NCBI GenBank assembly: GCA_020053595.1
Contig: JAGVMV010000006.1
Span: 113,325 to 152,161, forward strand
Source of the DNA: Thermoleophilia bacterium
GTDB taxonomy: Bacteria; Actinomycetota; Thermoleophilia; BMS3ABIN01
Direction of reading: 5' to 3'
DNA length: 38,837 nt
Shown here in pieces: positions 25,571-32,901 of this stretch (position 1 is the first letter of the stretch; each line of letters begins with the position of its first letter). The translations under genes and the position numbers were made by a program. The notes beneath the pieces were generated by a model, which was not told where the DNA came from, ran no database searches, and saw only the letters and a program-made list of their open reading frames with translations.

Positions 25571-25587
25571 GATTGCCGGGGGCAATC
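25571..25587 (+). repeat. Perfect hairpin in the leader of the radical SAM gene
   Basis: GATTGCC, a GGG loop and GGCAATC form a seven-pair perfect stem just after the predicted transcription start. A 17-residue open frame (ATG at 25591, end 25644) follows and overlaps the gene start. Possible roles are mRNA protection or a protein-binding site. No known riboswitch is recognised. Confidence 0.45.
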
Positions 25588-25630
25588 ATTATGATCACTG
25601 GGGGGTCACAGATGGGTGAAAGATTAAAGT

Positions 25631-27046
25631 ATGAAAGACAATAAATCCGGCTGCAGAGCATTGTTTATCACTCCTTCCCGGGGGTTATGGAAGAATGAGG
25701 TTGAGCAGCCCTGGATCTCGACGCAACCGTTGGGTCTCGCCTACATAGCGGCGGCTGTCCGGCATGCCGGCTTCCCCACACAGGTCATTGACGCATATTC
25801 CCTCGGTCTCTCCGCCGCTGAAATTCGCGCGCAAATCCAGGATTTCCGGCCGCGCGTGGTCGGAATTTCGGCGCTGACTCCGCAATGGCCGGACGCGGAA
25901 ATCGTCGCCGGGATCGTCAAGAGCGTGGATCCGGGGATTCTCACGGTGGCCGGCGGACCCCACGTGACCGCCCTGCCTGACAAGGCCGCCAGCCATCCTG
26001 ATGTGGACATTGCCGTCATCGGTGAGGGGGAGCAGAGCATGGTGGAGATCTGCGAGGCCATTGCCGGGGACGGATCCCTCGACGCGGTCAGCGGAATCGT
26101 CATCGGCAACGATGGCGCCCTTAGAACGACATCGGCGAGGGCCAGGTACATGGAGCTCGATAAACTTCCCTTTCCAGCCCACGACCTGCTGCCCCAGACC
26201 GCTTTTTACAACCCCTTCCCCGCCTGGGGCAAGAAGGGCAATTTTTCCTGTATCATCAGCGGCCGCGGCTGCCCGTACAGCTGCCGTTTTTGTGATGTCA
26301 CCTCCCAGCAGGGCAAGCGCTATCGCCTGCGCAGCGCTGAAAACGTGGTCGATGAGCTAAGTTGGATCAACGCGACGTTCGGCGTGACCCAGTTTTCTTT
26401 CCGTGATCCTTCGATGATCTGCAATCGCCGGCGCCTGCTGGAGATCTGCCGACTTATCGGTGAGCGGGGCCTGGATATTGCCTGGACCTGCAACGCACGG
26501 GCCAACGAAGTGGATCCCGGGATGCTGGCGGTGATGAAAAAAGCTGGCTGTCGGCTGATACAGTACGGCATCGAGGTGGGCAACGCCAGGATGCTCAAGG
26601 AGATCAAGAACATCACCAGGGAGCGGGTGGCCCAGGCGGTGAGCGATACGCGCCGGGCCGGCATTTCCGCCCACGGCTATTTCCTCTTCGGATTTGTCGA
26701 GGAGACGCCGGAGACCATTGAGGAAACCATCTCTTTCGCGCTGGAGCTTGACCTGGACAGCGCCGGTTTCGCGGTTATGGTGCCTTTCCCGGGTACCCAG
26801 GAGTTTGATAATTTCCGGCGTGAGGGGCTGTTGCTGACCGAGGACTGGCGCGACTATGACATTGGCAGCAAGCCGGTGTACAGGCACAAGAATGTCACGA
26901 ATGAAGAGCTGATGAGTGCGACCCGGCGGGCATATCGCCGGTTTTATCTGAGACCGCGTATAATCGCCCGCCATCTACGCGGCGTGAATTCCCTGCAGAC
27001 CGTGCGTACCTATGCGAGCAGCGTCAGGCAGACTTTTTTCAAGTAG
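25631..27046 (+). CDS. B12-binding domain radical SAM protein
   Basis: The 471-residue protein has an N-terminal cobalamin-binding domain (about 10-150: QPLGLAYIAAAVRHAG, VVGISALTPQW, TVAGGPHVTALP and the VIGEGEQSM turn) and a radical SAM barrel. The 4Fe-4S cluster ligands are Cys214, Cys218 and Cys221 (GRGCPYSCRFCDV). The later FLFGFVEETPETIEET and MVPFPGTQEFD match the class that includes methylases and lipid- or hopanoid-modifying enzymes. The C-terminus ends in the RRFYLRPR signature shared with two other loci here. Its substrate is unknown. It has its own promoter and converges on the four-gene minus-strand operon. Confidence 0.88.
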   Translation: MKDNKSGCRALFITPSRGLWKNEVEQPWISTQPLGLAYIAAAVRHAGFPTQVIDAYSLGLSAAEIRAQIQDFRPRVVGISALTPQWPDAEIVAGIVKSVDPGILTVAGGPHVTALPDKAASHPDVDIAVIGEGEQSMVEICEAIAGDGSLDAVSGIVIGNDGALRTTSARARYMELDKLPFPAHDLLPQTAFYNPFPAWGKKGNFSCIISGRGCPYSCRFCDVTSQQGKRYRLRSAENVVDELSWINATFGVTQFSFRDPSMICNRRRLLEICRLIGERGLDIAWTCNARANEVDPGMLAVMKKAGCRLIQYGIEVGNARMLKEIKNITRERVAQAVSDTRRAGISAHGYFLFGFVEETPETIEETISFALELDLDSAGFAVMVPFPGTQEFDNFRREGLLLTEDWRDYDIGSKPVYRHKNVTNEELMSATRRAYRRFYLRPRIIARHLRGVNSLQTVRTYASSVRQTFFK

Positions 27047-27124
27047 ACCGGCGGTGGGTGGGATCGCTGCCGGGGAGCGTCAGCTGCTGCGGTATACAGG
27101 GGAATGGCGGAGCGTGAGCCCTCG

Positions 27125-28873
27125 TTACGCTGGCGGACCAACCCGGTATACATCCAGCATTTCAACAGGCTGGCCTGAGAAGGTGTAAGGCAGCTTGCCC
27201 CAGTGGGTGCCATAGAAGCCGGCGTTAGCGGGGAGACTCATCATCCTAAACGGGCTGCCCGATTGAGCCGCGCTTGACCCAACCAGGCTTAACCGGTCAG
27301 TCACCGAACTGTCGAGCGGCCAGTCCATCATTCCCACCCGAACAACCAGGTCGCCTTCCTGCGGAGCAGTGCTGGCCAACGTCAGATAACGGTACCCCTC
27401 GGCTTCCATGTAATGGCGGAAGCCCCACTCACCGACAAACCAGACGGTTCCCTCGGGATGGTGACGATCCCCCAGGGTTTGTGCGAAATCCTTGTAGGTC
27501 TGCGCCAGCTGATAGTCGGCAGCAGAGACGGCGGTGCCCGCCAGGAAGGTCAGCGCCACGGCCGCCACGGAGACACCCGTGAGAACGGAGGCGGACTTGA
27601 TGCCGGCCTCGATCTCGCGGAAGAAAAGCAGGATTAGCGGCGCCAGGAAAGGCAGCATGTACTTGGCGGTCGCATGGGGCAACAACAGCGCGATCGTGGC
27701 TAACATCAGGAAAAACCAGAAGGCCAGAAAAATGAAATCCGTATCGGCGCGGCGATTCTTGAAGGCCTGCACCAGCTGCACCTGGACTTCGCTCCAGATC
27801 GCGATGACCACCAGGGCACCGGTGGACAGGAAAAGGACAAACAGGGCCGCCGTCGCCAACGGAAAGTTGATGATGCTGTTGTGGTAGTACAAGGCCAACC
27901 CGGAGGCTGCGGCGATAACGGGTGCCAGTATCAGCCAGCGCCGTCGCCGCAGGCAGAAAACGCCTGCCAGGATGAGCGGGAACACGGAGGCGCCTCCCAG
28001 TTGCAGCAGGTTGCCCTCGATCCGCGCGATCACGCTGCTGCCTTCCAGGCTCAGGCCCTTGGCGTGCTTGAAGCGGGGGAGGGCGTTATAACGCGCGAGG
28101 CTGTAGAGGGTATAGGCGCCGAAACCGGCCACCGGCCACAGCAGCGGCAGGCCGGTTTTCCAGTTGAGCCTGCCCTTGAGCCAGGAATAGGCCGGTAGCA
28201 GCAGGATCAGTGCCAGCGCCTGGTAGCCTGCGAAAACCGCCAGCATAGCTGTCAGTCCGGCCAGGGCCAGCAGCCAGCCGCTGTCGCGGTCGACTCCGAA
28301 TATATATAGCGCCGCCGCCGCCATCCATAGCGCGGTCATCGGCAGGTCGCCCATCAGGGTATGGGAAGCCGCCATTACTGCCGGCGTGGCCAGCAGGAGC
28401 AGCGTCGCCAGCAGCGCGTTACGAGTGAACCGCCGCGCCAGGAAGAACATGGATACCCCGGTTATACCCGGGAAGATAATAAAACCCAGGTGCAGCGGCA
28501 ACTCCGCGTCGCTGCCGGTCACCCGCATGACCGCGGACATGTAGAGCTGATCGAGGGGCGGGTGGGTGTCCCGCCAGTTGGGGATCTCCACTCCCATCAG
28601 CCGGTACTCCGGCAAGTCCTGCTGCAGCGGCGATTCCAGATTGAGTTTGGCGAAGTCCCAGAAGATGGCGTCGTCGATATGGAACGCCTGGTTCGCGAAG
28701 GGCAGGGTAATCAGCAGGACGAAGGCGAAGACAGCTCCGAGGCTGAGGGCAAGCGCCAGCCGGGGCGACCGTTCGCCGAGCCTGGCGCCCGGGCCGAAGC
28801 GGGAAGCCGACCTCAGGAAGCCGCCCGGGAAGTGCCGGGCAGCTCCAGGTACTGCCGGATTACCTGCCCGCAC
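27125..28873 (-). CDS. GT39-type membrane glycosyltransferase (ArnT/PMT-like)
   Basis: The protein of about 560-580 residues has 10-12 membrane segments. A first luminal loop contains the acidic HIDDAIFWDFAKLN motif and the DTHPPLDQLYMSAV stretch, both typical of GT-C enzymes that use polyprenyl-phosphate sugars. A soluble C-terminal part follows (last 110 residues). It would transfer a sugar to a lipid, glycan or protein on the outer side of the membrane. The start is uncertain: GTG at 28873 overlaps the upstream gene by 61 bases, GTG at 28930 overlaps more, and CTG at 28816 would overlap its stop by four bases (CTGA) and give a cleaner N-terminus. It is last in the operon of radical SAM and GT2 genes. 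Confidence 0.78.
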   Translation of the reverse strand: MRAGNPAVPGAARHFPGGFLRSASRFGPGARLGERSPRLALALSLGAVFAFVLLITLPFANQAFHIDDAIFWDFAKLNLESPLQQDLPEYRLMGVEIPNWRDTHPPLDQLYMSAVMRVTGSDAELPLHLGFIIFPGITGVSMFFLARRFTRNALLATLLLLATPAVMAASHTLMGDLPMTALWMAAAALYIFGVDRDSGWLLALAGLTAMLAVFAGYQALALILLLPAYSWLKGRLNWKTGLPLLWPVAGFGAYTLYSLARYNALPRFKHAKGLSLEGSSVIARIEGNLLQLGGASVFPLILAGVFCLRRRRWLILAPVIAAASGLALYYHNSIINFPLATAALFVLFLSTGALVVIAIWSEVQVQLVQAFKNRRADTDFIFLAFWFFLMLATIALLLPHATAKYMLPFLAPLILLFFREIEAGIKSASVLTGVSVAAVALTFLAGTAVSAADYQLAQTYKDFAQTLGDRHHPEGTVWFVGEWGFRHYMEAEGYRYLTLASTAPQEGDLVVRVGMMDWPLDSSVTDRLSLVGSSAAQSGSPFRMMSLPANAGFYGTHWGKLPYTFSGQPVEMLDVYRVGPPA

Positions 28874-29907
28874 ATCAGCGGGTTGAATAGTATGTTTGTG
28901 ACGAAATAGCACTCGTGAGAACAATAGCACTTGGTGTTATTGATTTTTGCCCGCACCCGGTCGGCCTGCTCCGAAAAGAAGACTTTGGGGAAATCGTAGC
29001 CGGACTCCCGGACATTACCCATCTTATCCGTCAGTATCTCGCAAGGAAAGATATCCCCCACCTCGTTCATGACGGCGCCGATGCGGCCGGCGTAGCAGGG
29101 CAGTAGCCTCCGTCCCTGCCTGACTGTCTCATAAATGAGCCGACGCTGAACCAGGTCCTGGGCGGTCTTTAACCGCGCCAGGGTGAAATGGTACATCTTT
29201 GCGTTGCCGCCTTTCAAGTCCTTTTCCAGGCGCAGGACGGCGCGGCGGTACTTCTCCAGGTCGATTTCCTTATAGACGGTATCCGCGGGATTGCCACGCA
29301 CCATGGAGATCGTGTGGGTTTCGCAGCCGGGCAGCGTGTTGACGAAATCGATGATCCGGTCCATTTCGTCCTGATTCTCCCGGCAGAAGACGGTATTGAT
29401 CCCCAGCTGCAGGTTGTCATAGCGCTCTCCCAGGCGGCGCAGCTGCTCCCAGGTTTCCAGGGCCTTTTCGAAACTGCCCGGCGTATCGCGCAGGCGGTCA
29501 TGGTCGTCGCCGGTGCCATCCAGCGAGACCTTGCAGACGACGGCGCTCTCCGGGCAGCGTTTGAGTATCTCCTCGGTGGCGGGTACGATCAGATCCGGCG
29601 CCAGGCCGTTGGTCGGCAGGGTGATGATCACTGGATGAGTATTGCGGTAAAAGGCTTCAACCAGATCGGGGAGGTCCCGGCGCAGGAAGATCTCCCCACC
29701 GGAGAAGAGCAGCCAGAGCAGGTTGCCCATGGAAGCCGAGATCTTCTCGACCTCCTCCACGGTCAGTTCGTCGTTGCCGGCCTTGCGGTCCTGCCAGTAG
29801 AAACAGAAAGGGCAGCGGGAGTTGCAGCGCGAAGTCACGAAAAAGGTGAACTGAAGCGGATCGCGCTTGTAAAAAATCGACGGGAGATATTTCAGCGATG
29901 AAAACAC
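28813..29907 (-). CDS. Radical SAM protein with SPASM-like C-terminal cysteines
   Basis: The 364-residue protein has the radical SAM motif CNSRCPFCF (Cys28, Cys32, Cys35), the SAM-contact LFSGGEIFLR, TLPTNGL and KVSLDGTGDDHDRLRD of this branch. The C-terminus carries six further cysteines (271, 289, 327, 329, 333, 346). These resemble a SPASM/twitch cluster-binding domain, but the Cys-x-Cys-x3-Cys core is not canonical. Such enzymes modify peptides, lipids or cofactors. It lies eight bases after the GT2 gene in the same operon, so its product likely feeds the same pathway. The substrate cannot be deduced. Confidence 0.85.
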   Translation of the reverse strand: MFSSLKYLPSIFYKRDPLQFTFFVTSRCNSRCPFCFYWQDRKAGNDELTVEEVEKISASMGNLLWLLFSGGEIFLRRDLPDLVEAFYRNTHPVIITLPTNGLAPDLIVPATEEILKRCPESAVVCKVSLDGTGDDHDRLRDTPGSFEKALETWEQLRRLGERYDNLQLGINTVFCRENQDEMDRIIDFVNTLPGCETHTISMVRGNPADTVYKEIDLEKYRRAVLRLEKDLKGGNAKMYHFTLARLKTAQDLVQRRLIYETVRQGRRLLPCYAGRIGAVMNEVGDIFPCEILTDKMGNVRESGYDFPKVFFSEQADRVRAKINNTKCYCSHECYFVTNILFNPLMCGQVIRQYLELPGTSRAAS

Positions 29908-29914
29908 GGGGCGC

Positions 29915-31015
29915 TTATGAGTAGCGGCGGGTAAGTTTTACTTCCCAGATGAACTTGATAATGCCCATGGTCGAGCCATAGGCGACGACGTAGGGGTAGA
30001 CGAACTGGTAATAGACCATGGCCTTGAGCAGGAACCACCAGCCTTTTTCCTGTTTGATCAGGAGCAGCAGCCGGAAGCTGACGGCGGTGTTGATGCCGTA
30101 GAGAAACGCCGCTGCAATCAGCGGCCAGAATGACCACGTCACTATAGCCGTCACCCCCAGTGCAAAATTTATGACCTGAGTGCCCACGTTGACCTTCAGT
30201 TCGTAGGAGGCGGCCCCCGAGTCCTTGGTCACATCGCGGTTGTAAAGCGAGTACATGGTCCAGTACTTGCTCTTTTTGACAGCATTGCGCACCGACTTGC
30301 CCAGGTTGAAGCGGAACATGTGCTGTATCTGGATATTCGCCGGCCGTGACAGCTGATGGCCGGCCGCGATCAGCCGGTGTGACAGTTCTACATCCTCAAC
30401 GCTGGCCGCGTGGCCGATGAAGTAATCCTCCTTGAAACCGCCGAACTCCTCGTAGGTCTTCTTCCGGATAGCCATGCAGTGGGTGGCGATGTAATCCGGG
30501 TGCTCGTTTTTGGTCTCCACATGATGGATGTAAAGCGACTGGAAGTTGCTGAAGAAATCCTTGTCCCAGGCGTCTTTGGTGTAGGCGCCGCCCACCTGGA
30601 TGCTGTCGCCCTGGCGCAACGCCGCGACACAGCGCTCTATGGTCTCCGGCTGGACGATGCAGTCGGCGTCGATGAAAAGGAGGATCTCGCCGCGGGCTTC
30701 ACGGGCGCCGGTATTGCGCGCCTTGGAGACACCGCGGTTTTCGGGGAATTCAAAAAGCCGGAAGGGATACTTCTGGTTCAGCTCAGCCAGCACCTCGGCG
30801 CTGTTATCCCTGGAGCAGTCATGAATGACCACGACTTCAAAATTATCGAAGCTGGATTGATAGAGAGCCTCCATGACCGGCGTGATTGTGTCGGCTCCGT
30901 TATAGAGTGGGATGATAACCGAAACAACCGGCTGCGCCGGCACGGCGATGGCATTCTCTGCCGCCGGCGTTTCCTCAGGGCTGGCGGATGCGGTTTTATT
31001 CAGGGGACTGGACAA
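29915..31015 (-). CDS. Family 2 glycosyltransferase with C-terminal membrane anchor
   Basis: The 366-residue protein has a GT-A domain (about 30-260): VVSVIIPLYNGADTI, EVVVIHDCSRDNS, NRGVSKARNTGAREA and the metal-binding ILLFIDADCIV. The acceptor-side SVEDVELSHRL holds the ED of the catalytic base. Two or three membrane helices follow (about 275-340), with a basic tail. It would use a nucleotide sugar and a lipid-linked acceptor at the inner membrane face. It starts at TTG, one base after the stop of the B12 radical SAM gene, with AGGTGAG upstream. Confidence 0.88.
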   Translation of the reverse strand: MSSPLNKTASASPEETPAAENAIAVPAQPVVSVIIPLYNGADTITPVMEALYQSSFDNFEVVVIHDCSRDNSAEVLAELNQKYPFRLFEFPENRGVSKARNTGAREARGEILLFIDADCIVQPETIERCVAALRQGDSIQVGGAYTKDAWDKDFFSNFQSLYIHHVETKNEHPDYIATHCMAIRKKTYEEFGGFKEDYFIGHAASVEDVELSHRLIAAGHQLSRPANIQIQHMFRFNLGKSVRNAVKKSKYWTMYSLYNRDVTKDSGAASYELKVNVGTQVINFALGVTAIVTWSFWPLIAAAFLYGINTAVSFRLLLLIKQEKGWWFLLKAMVYYQFVYPYVVAYGSTMGIIKFIWEVKLTRRYS

Positions 31016-31016
31016 G

Positions 31017-32489
31017 CTAACTCACCTGCTCCGGTTCTTCCTTGGTGTTCGCGGTTTTCTTGCTGACCACCAGCGAGTCGCTCTTGGCCCAGAGCCAGAA
31101 GAAACTGGTGGCGCCCTTCATAACGGTACGGAAATCATACCAGCTACGCACTTCGACCAGGCGCCTGAGGATGAATTTCGGGCGTGAATAAAACTTCCGG
31201 AAGGCCAGCGTTCGCAGCTCGTCGATCTGCTCGCGGGTCATCGTGTAGGGCACGAAAGCGCCGCCCTCGAAGGTGTAGTCATCGGTATCGCTGGACATGG
31301 TGCCATATTCTTCAATATTGTCATAGAGCTCGGTGCCCGGGAAAGGCGTCATCGAGTGGAAGTTGGCGTAATGGGGGTCGAGTTCGATAGCGAAGTCGAT
31401 TGTCTCAAGCGCCTCTTCGTAGGTCTCGCCGGGGATGCCGATGATGAATGGCGTGTAGACTCTGAGCCCCGCCTTCTTGGCCGCGGCCACTGCGTTACGG
31501 GTCTGTTCCAGCTTGATGCCCTTCTTCATGGTGTTCAGGTTCTTCTGCACGCCGCTTTCGGCCCCGAAGAGGATGGCCCAGCAGCCGGCTTTCTCCATCT
31601 CCCTGAGCAGCTCGTAGTCCACGGTGTTGACCCGGGAGGAAACATAGAAGCTGAACTTGAGCTTCTTCTCTCTCAATTGACGGAAGATCTCCAGGGCACG
31701 GTCACGGTCGGCGGTGAAGGTCTCGTCGAGGAAACGAATCTCGCGGAAGCCGTAGTGGCTGACCAGCTCCTCGATCTCTTTCACCACGCTCTCGACGCTG
31801 CGGAAACGGATGCGCCGCTCGCCCTTCATCTGGAAACAGTAGATGCAGCGGGCCTTACAGCCGCGTGAGGTCATGACGATGGCGATCGGCTTTTCCTTGT
31901 AGCTGCCCGGCGGCGACTCGTACTTCTCGAAGTCTCCCAGCAGCCTGCGGTCGGGGATGGGGATGATGTCCAGGTCCTCGATCAGCGGGCGGGGCTCGTT
32001 CTTGATGATAGCGCCGTCCTCCGCGCGAAAAGCGACGCCGGCGACTCCCGCCAGGCTCTCGCCACGCACCAGTCTGTCCATCAGCTCGGGGACGGTTTCC
32101 TCACCTTCGCCGATGACTATGGAGTCGAGATGTCCGCACTTTTCGAGGCACAGCTCTTCCACCGCCGACGGATAGGGGCCGGCCGCGGTCACATGGATGG
32201 ACGGGTCGATTGCCTTGATGTCCTCGGCGGTTTTCATGGCCTTGGTCCACATCGAGGCATTGGCCGACAGACCGACGAAGCCAGGCTTGAACTCGCGGAC
32301 CTTGTCGATGATTTCCTGGTGGGTCCAGAAGGCGCCGTCGATCAGCTGTACCTCATGGCCGGCTTCCTGAATGCAGGTAGCGATATAGAGGAGACCCAGA
32401 GGGTGTTGATAGCTGATGGCCGATTTGGCCAGCTTGGAGGGATAGATGTCGTCCGCTTTCCAGGACGGCAATATGACCATTGACTTCAC
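31017..32489 (-). CDS. B12-binding domain radical SAM protein, first gene of the operon
   Basis: The 490-residue protein has an N-terminal cobalamin-binding domain (about 1-145: HPLGLLYIATCIQEAG, FVGLSANASMW, TAAGPYPSAVEE and the VIGEGEETVPEL turn). The radical SAM cluster site is Cys211, Cys215 and Cys218 (SRGCKARCIYCFQ). FIIGIPGETYEEALETI and MTPFPGTELYDN follow. The tail from about 420 carries the FRKFYSRPKFILRRL signature and a Trp/Phe-rich amphipathic end, perhaps for membrane contact. The GTG start has GAGGAG eight bases upstream; ATG at 32480 is an alternative. It is related to, but clearly diverged from, the protein at 25631. Confidence 0.88.
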   Translation of the reverse strand: MKSMVILPSWKADDIYPSKLAKSAISYQHPLGLLYIATCIQEAGHEVQLIDGAFWTHQEIIDKVREFKPGFVGLSANASMWTKAMKTAEDIKAIDPSIHVTAAGPYPSAVEELCLEKCGHLDSIVIGEGEETVPELMDRLVRGESLAGVAGVAFRAEDGAIIKNEPRPLIEDLDIIPIPDRRLLGDFEKYESPPGSYKEKPIAIVMTSRGCKARCIYCFQMKGERRIRFRSVESVVKEIEELVSHYGFREIRFLDETFTADRDRALEIFRQLREKKLKFSFYVSSRVNTVDYELLREMEKAGCWAILFGAESGVQKNLNTMKKGIKLEQTRNAVAAAKKAGLRVYTPFIIGIPGETYEEALETIDFAIELDPHYANFHSMTPFPGTELYDNIEEYGTMSSDTDDYTFEGGAFVPYTMTREQIDELRTLAFRKFYSRPKFILRRLVEVRSWYDFRTVMKGATSFFWLWAKSDSLVVSKKTANTKEEPEQVS

Positions 32490-32535
32490 TAAAGCTGCTC
32501 CTCACGGGAGTAGTAGCGGCGACGGCGAATCCGGC

Positions 32536-32564
32536 AGATTACATCGTAACCCGAATCAGAACAA
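32536..32564 (-). promoter_or_regulatory. Promoter of the minus-strand radical SAM/glycosyltransferase operon
   Basis: Read on the minus strand: TTGTTC (32564-32559), a 17-base spacer and TAATCT (32541-32536). Transcription would start near 32529, about 40 bases before the GTG at 32489. Confidence 0.6.
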
Positions 32565-32640
32565 GAGAGAAGAGCGCTAAAAACAGCCAGTGACAGGTCA
32601 TCTGGCCAAGAGTGGTTCCCCGAGCTTTCCCCTCACCCCA

Positions 32641-32658
32641 TAAACTATGTTCAGTTTA
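32641..32658. repeat. Inverted repeat in the divergent intergenic region
   Basis: TAAACT, six bases and AGTTTA form a perfect inverted repeat in the AT-rich stretch 32640-32700 between the two divergent promoters. It is a candidate binding site for a shared regulator. The rest of 32490-32901 (412 bases) holds the promoters and the leader structure listed separately. Short open frames there show no protein-like features. Confidence 0.4.
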
Positions 32659-32725
32659 CCAGACAAATATACCTATATCTACAGTATTTACAGGACAAAT
32701 GGCTTATAGCCGCCGGGTTGCCCGA

Positions 32726-32754
32726 TTGTTCGCTTCCGTCTTTTCTGCTACGCT
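32726..32754 (+). promoter_or_regulatory. Promoter of the RACo-like gene
   Basis: TTGTTC at 32726-32731, a 17-base spacer and TACGCT at 32749-32754, preceded by TGC as an extended -10. Transcription near 32761 would give a leader of about 140 bases, long enough for an RNA control element. Confidence 0.55.
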
Positions 32755-32792
32755 GAATTCTGTTTTTCTCCGCGATGCAGGCAGCTTCCATG

Positions 32793-32862
32793 ACCTGTCG
32801 GGATGGTGGCTGGTCCGGCGATTGCCGGTCAATCAAGGGCAGACAGTCAGCGCCTGACAGGT
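32793..32862 (+). ncRNA. Possible structured leader RNA of the RACo-like gene
   Basis: ACCTGTCGGG (32793-32802) can pair with CCTGACAGGT (32853-32862): ten pairs including one G-U. The 50-base interior holds a second hairpin, CCGGC-GATT-GCCGG (32815-32828). This closed, branched shape inside a 140-base leader could be a regulatory RNA. I see no B12 box or other known riboswitch signature. It is a fold made by eye only. Confidence 0.35.
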
Positions 32863-32901
32863 AACATCGCGGTCTTGGGGAAACGCAAGTGATAGCAGTC
32901 T

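Noticed and set aside
25483-25630. Cobalamin riboswitch upstream of the B12 radical SAM gene
   Set aside because: The region is short, has only one small hairpin and no B12-box-like sequence.
29188-29901. Plus-strand open frames opposite the radical SAM/glycosyltransferase operon, also at 28361-28909 and 31356-31868
   Set aside because: They mirror genuine minus-strand genes with clear motifs. Their own products look like random high-GC translations.
32612-32857. 81-codon plus-strand open frame in the divergent intergenic region
   Set aside because: No ribosome binding site and no protein-like composition. It runs through predicted promoters and the leader structure.
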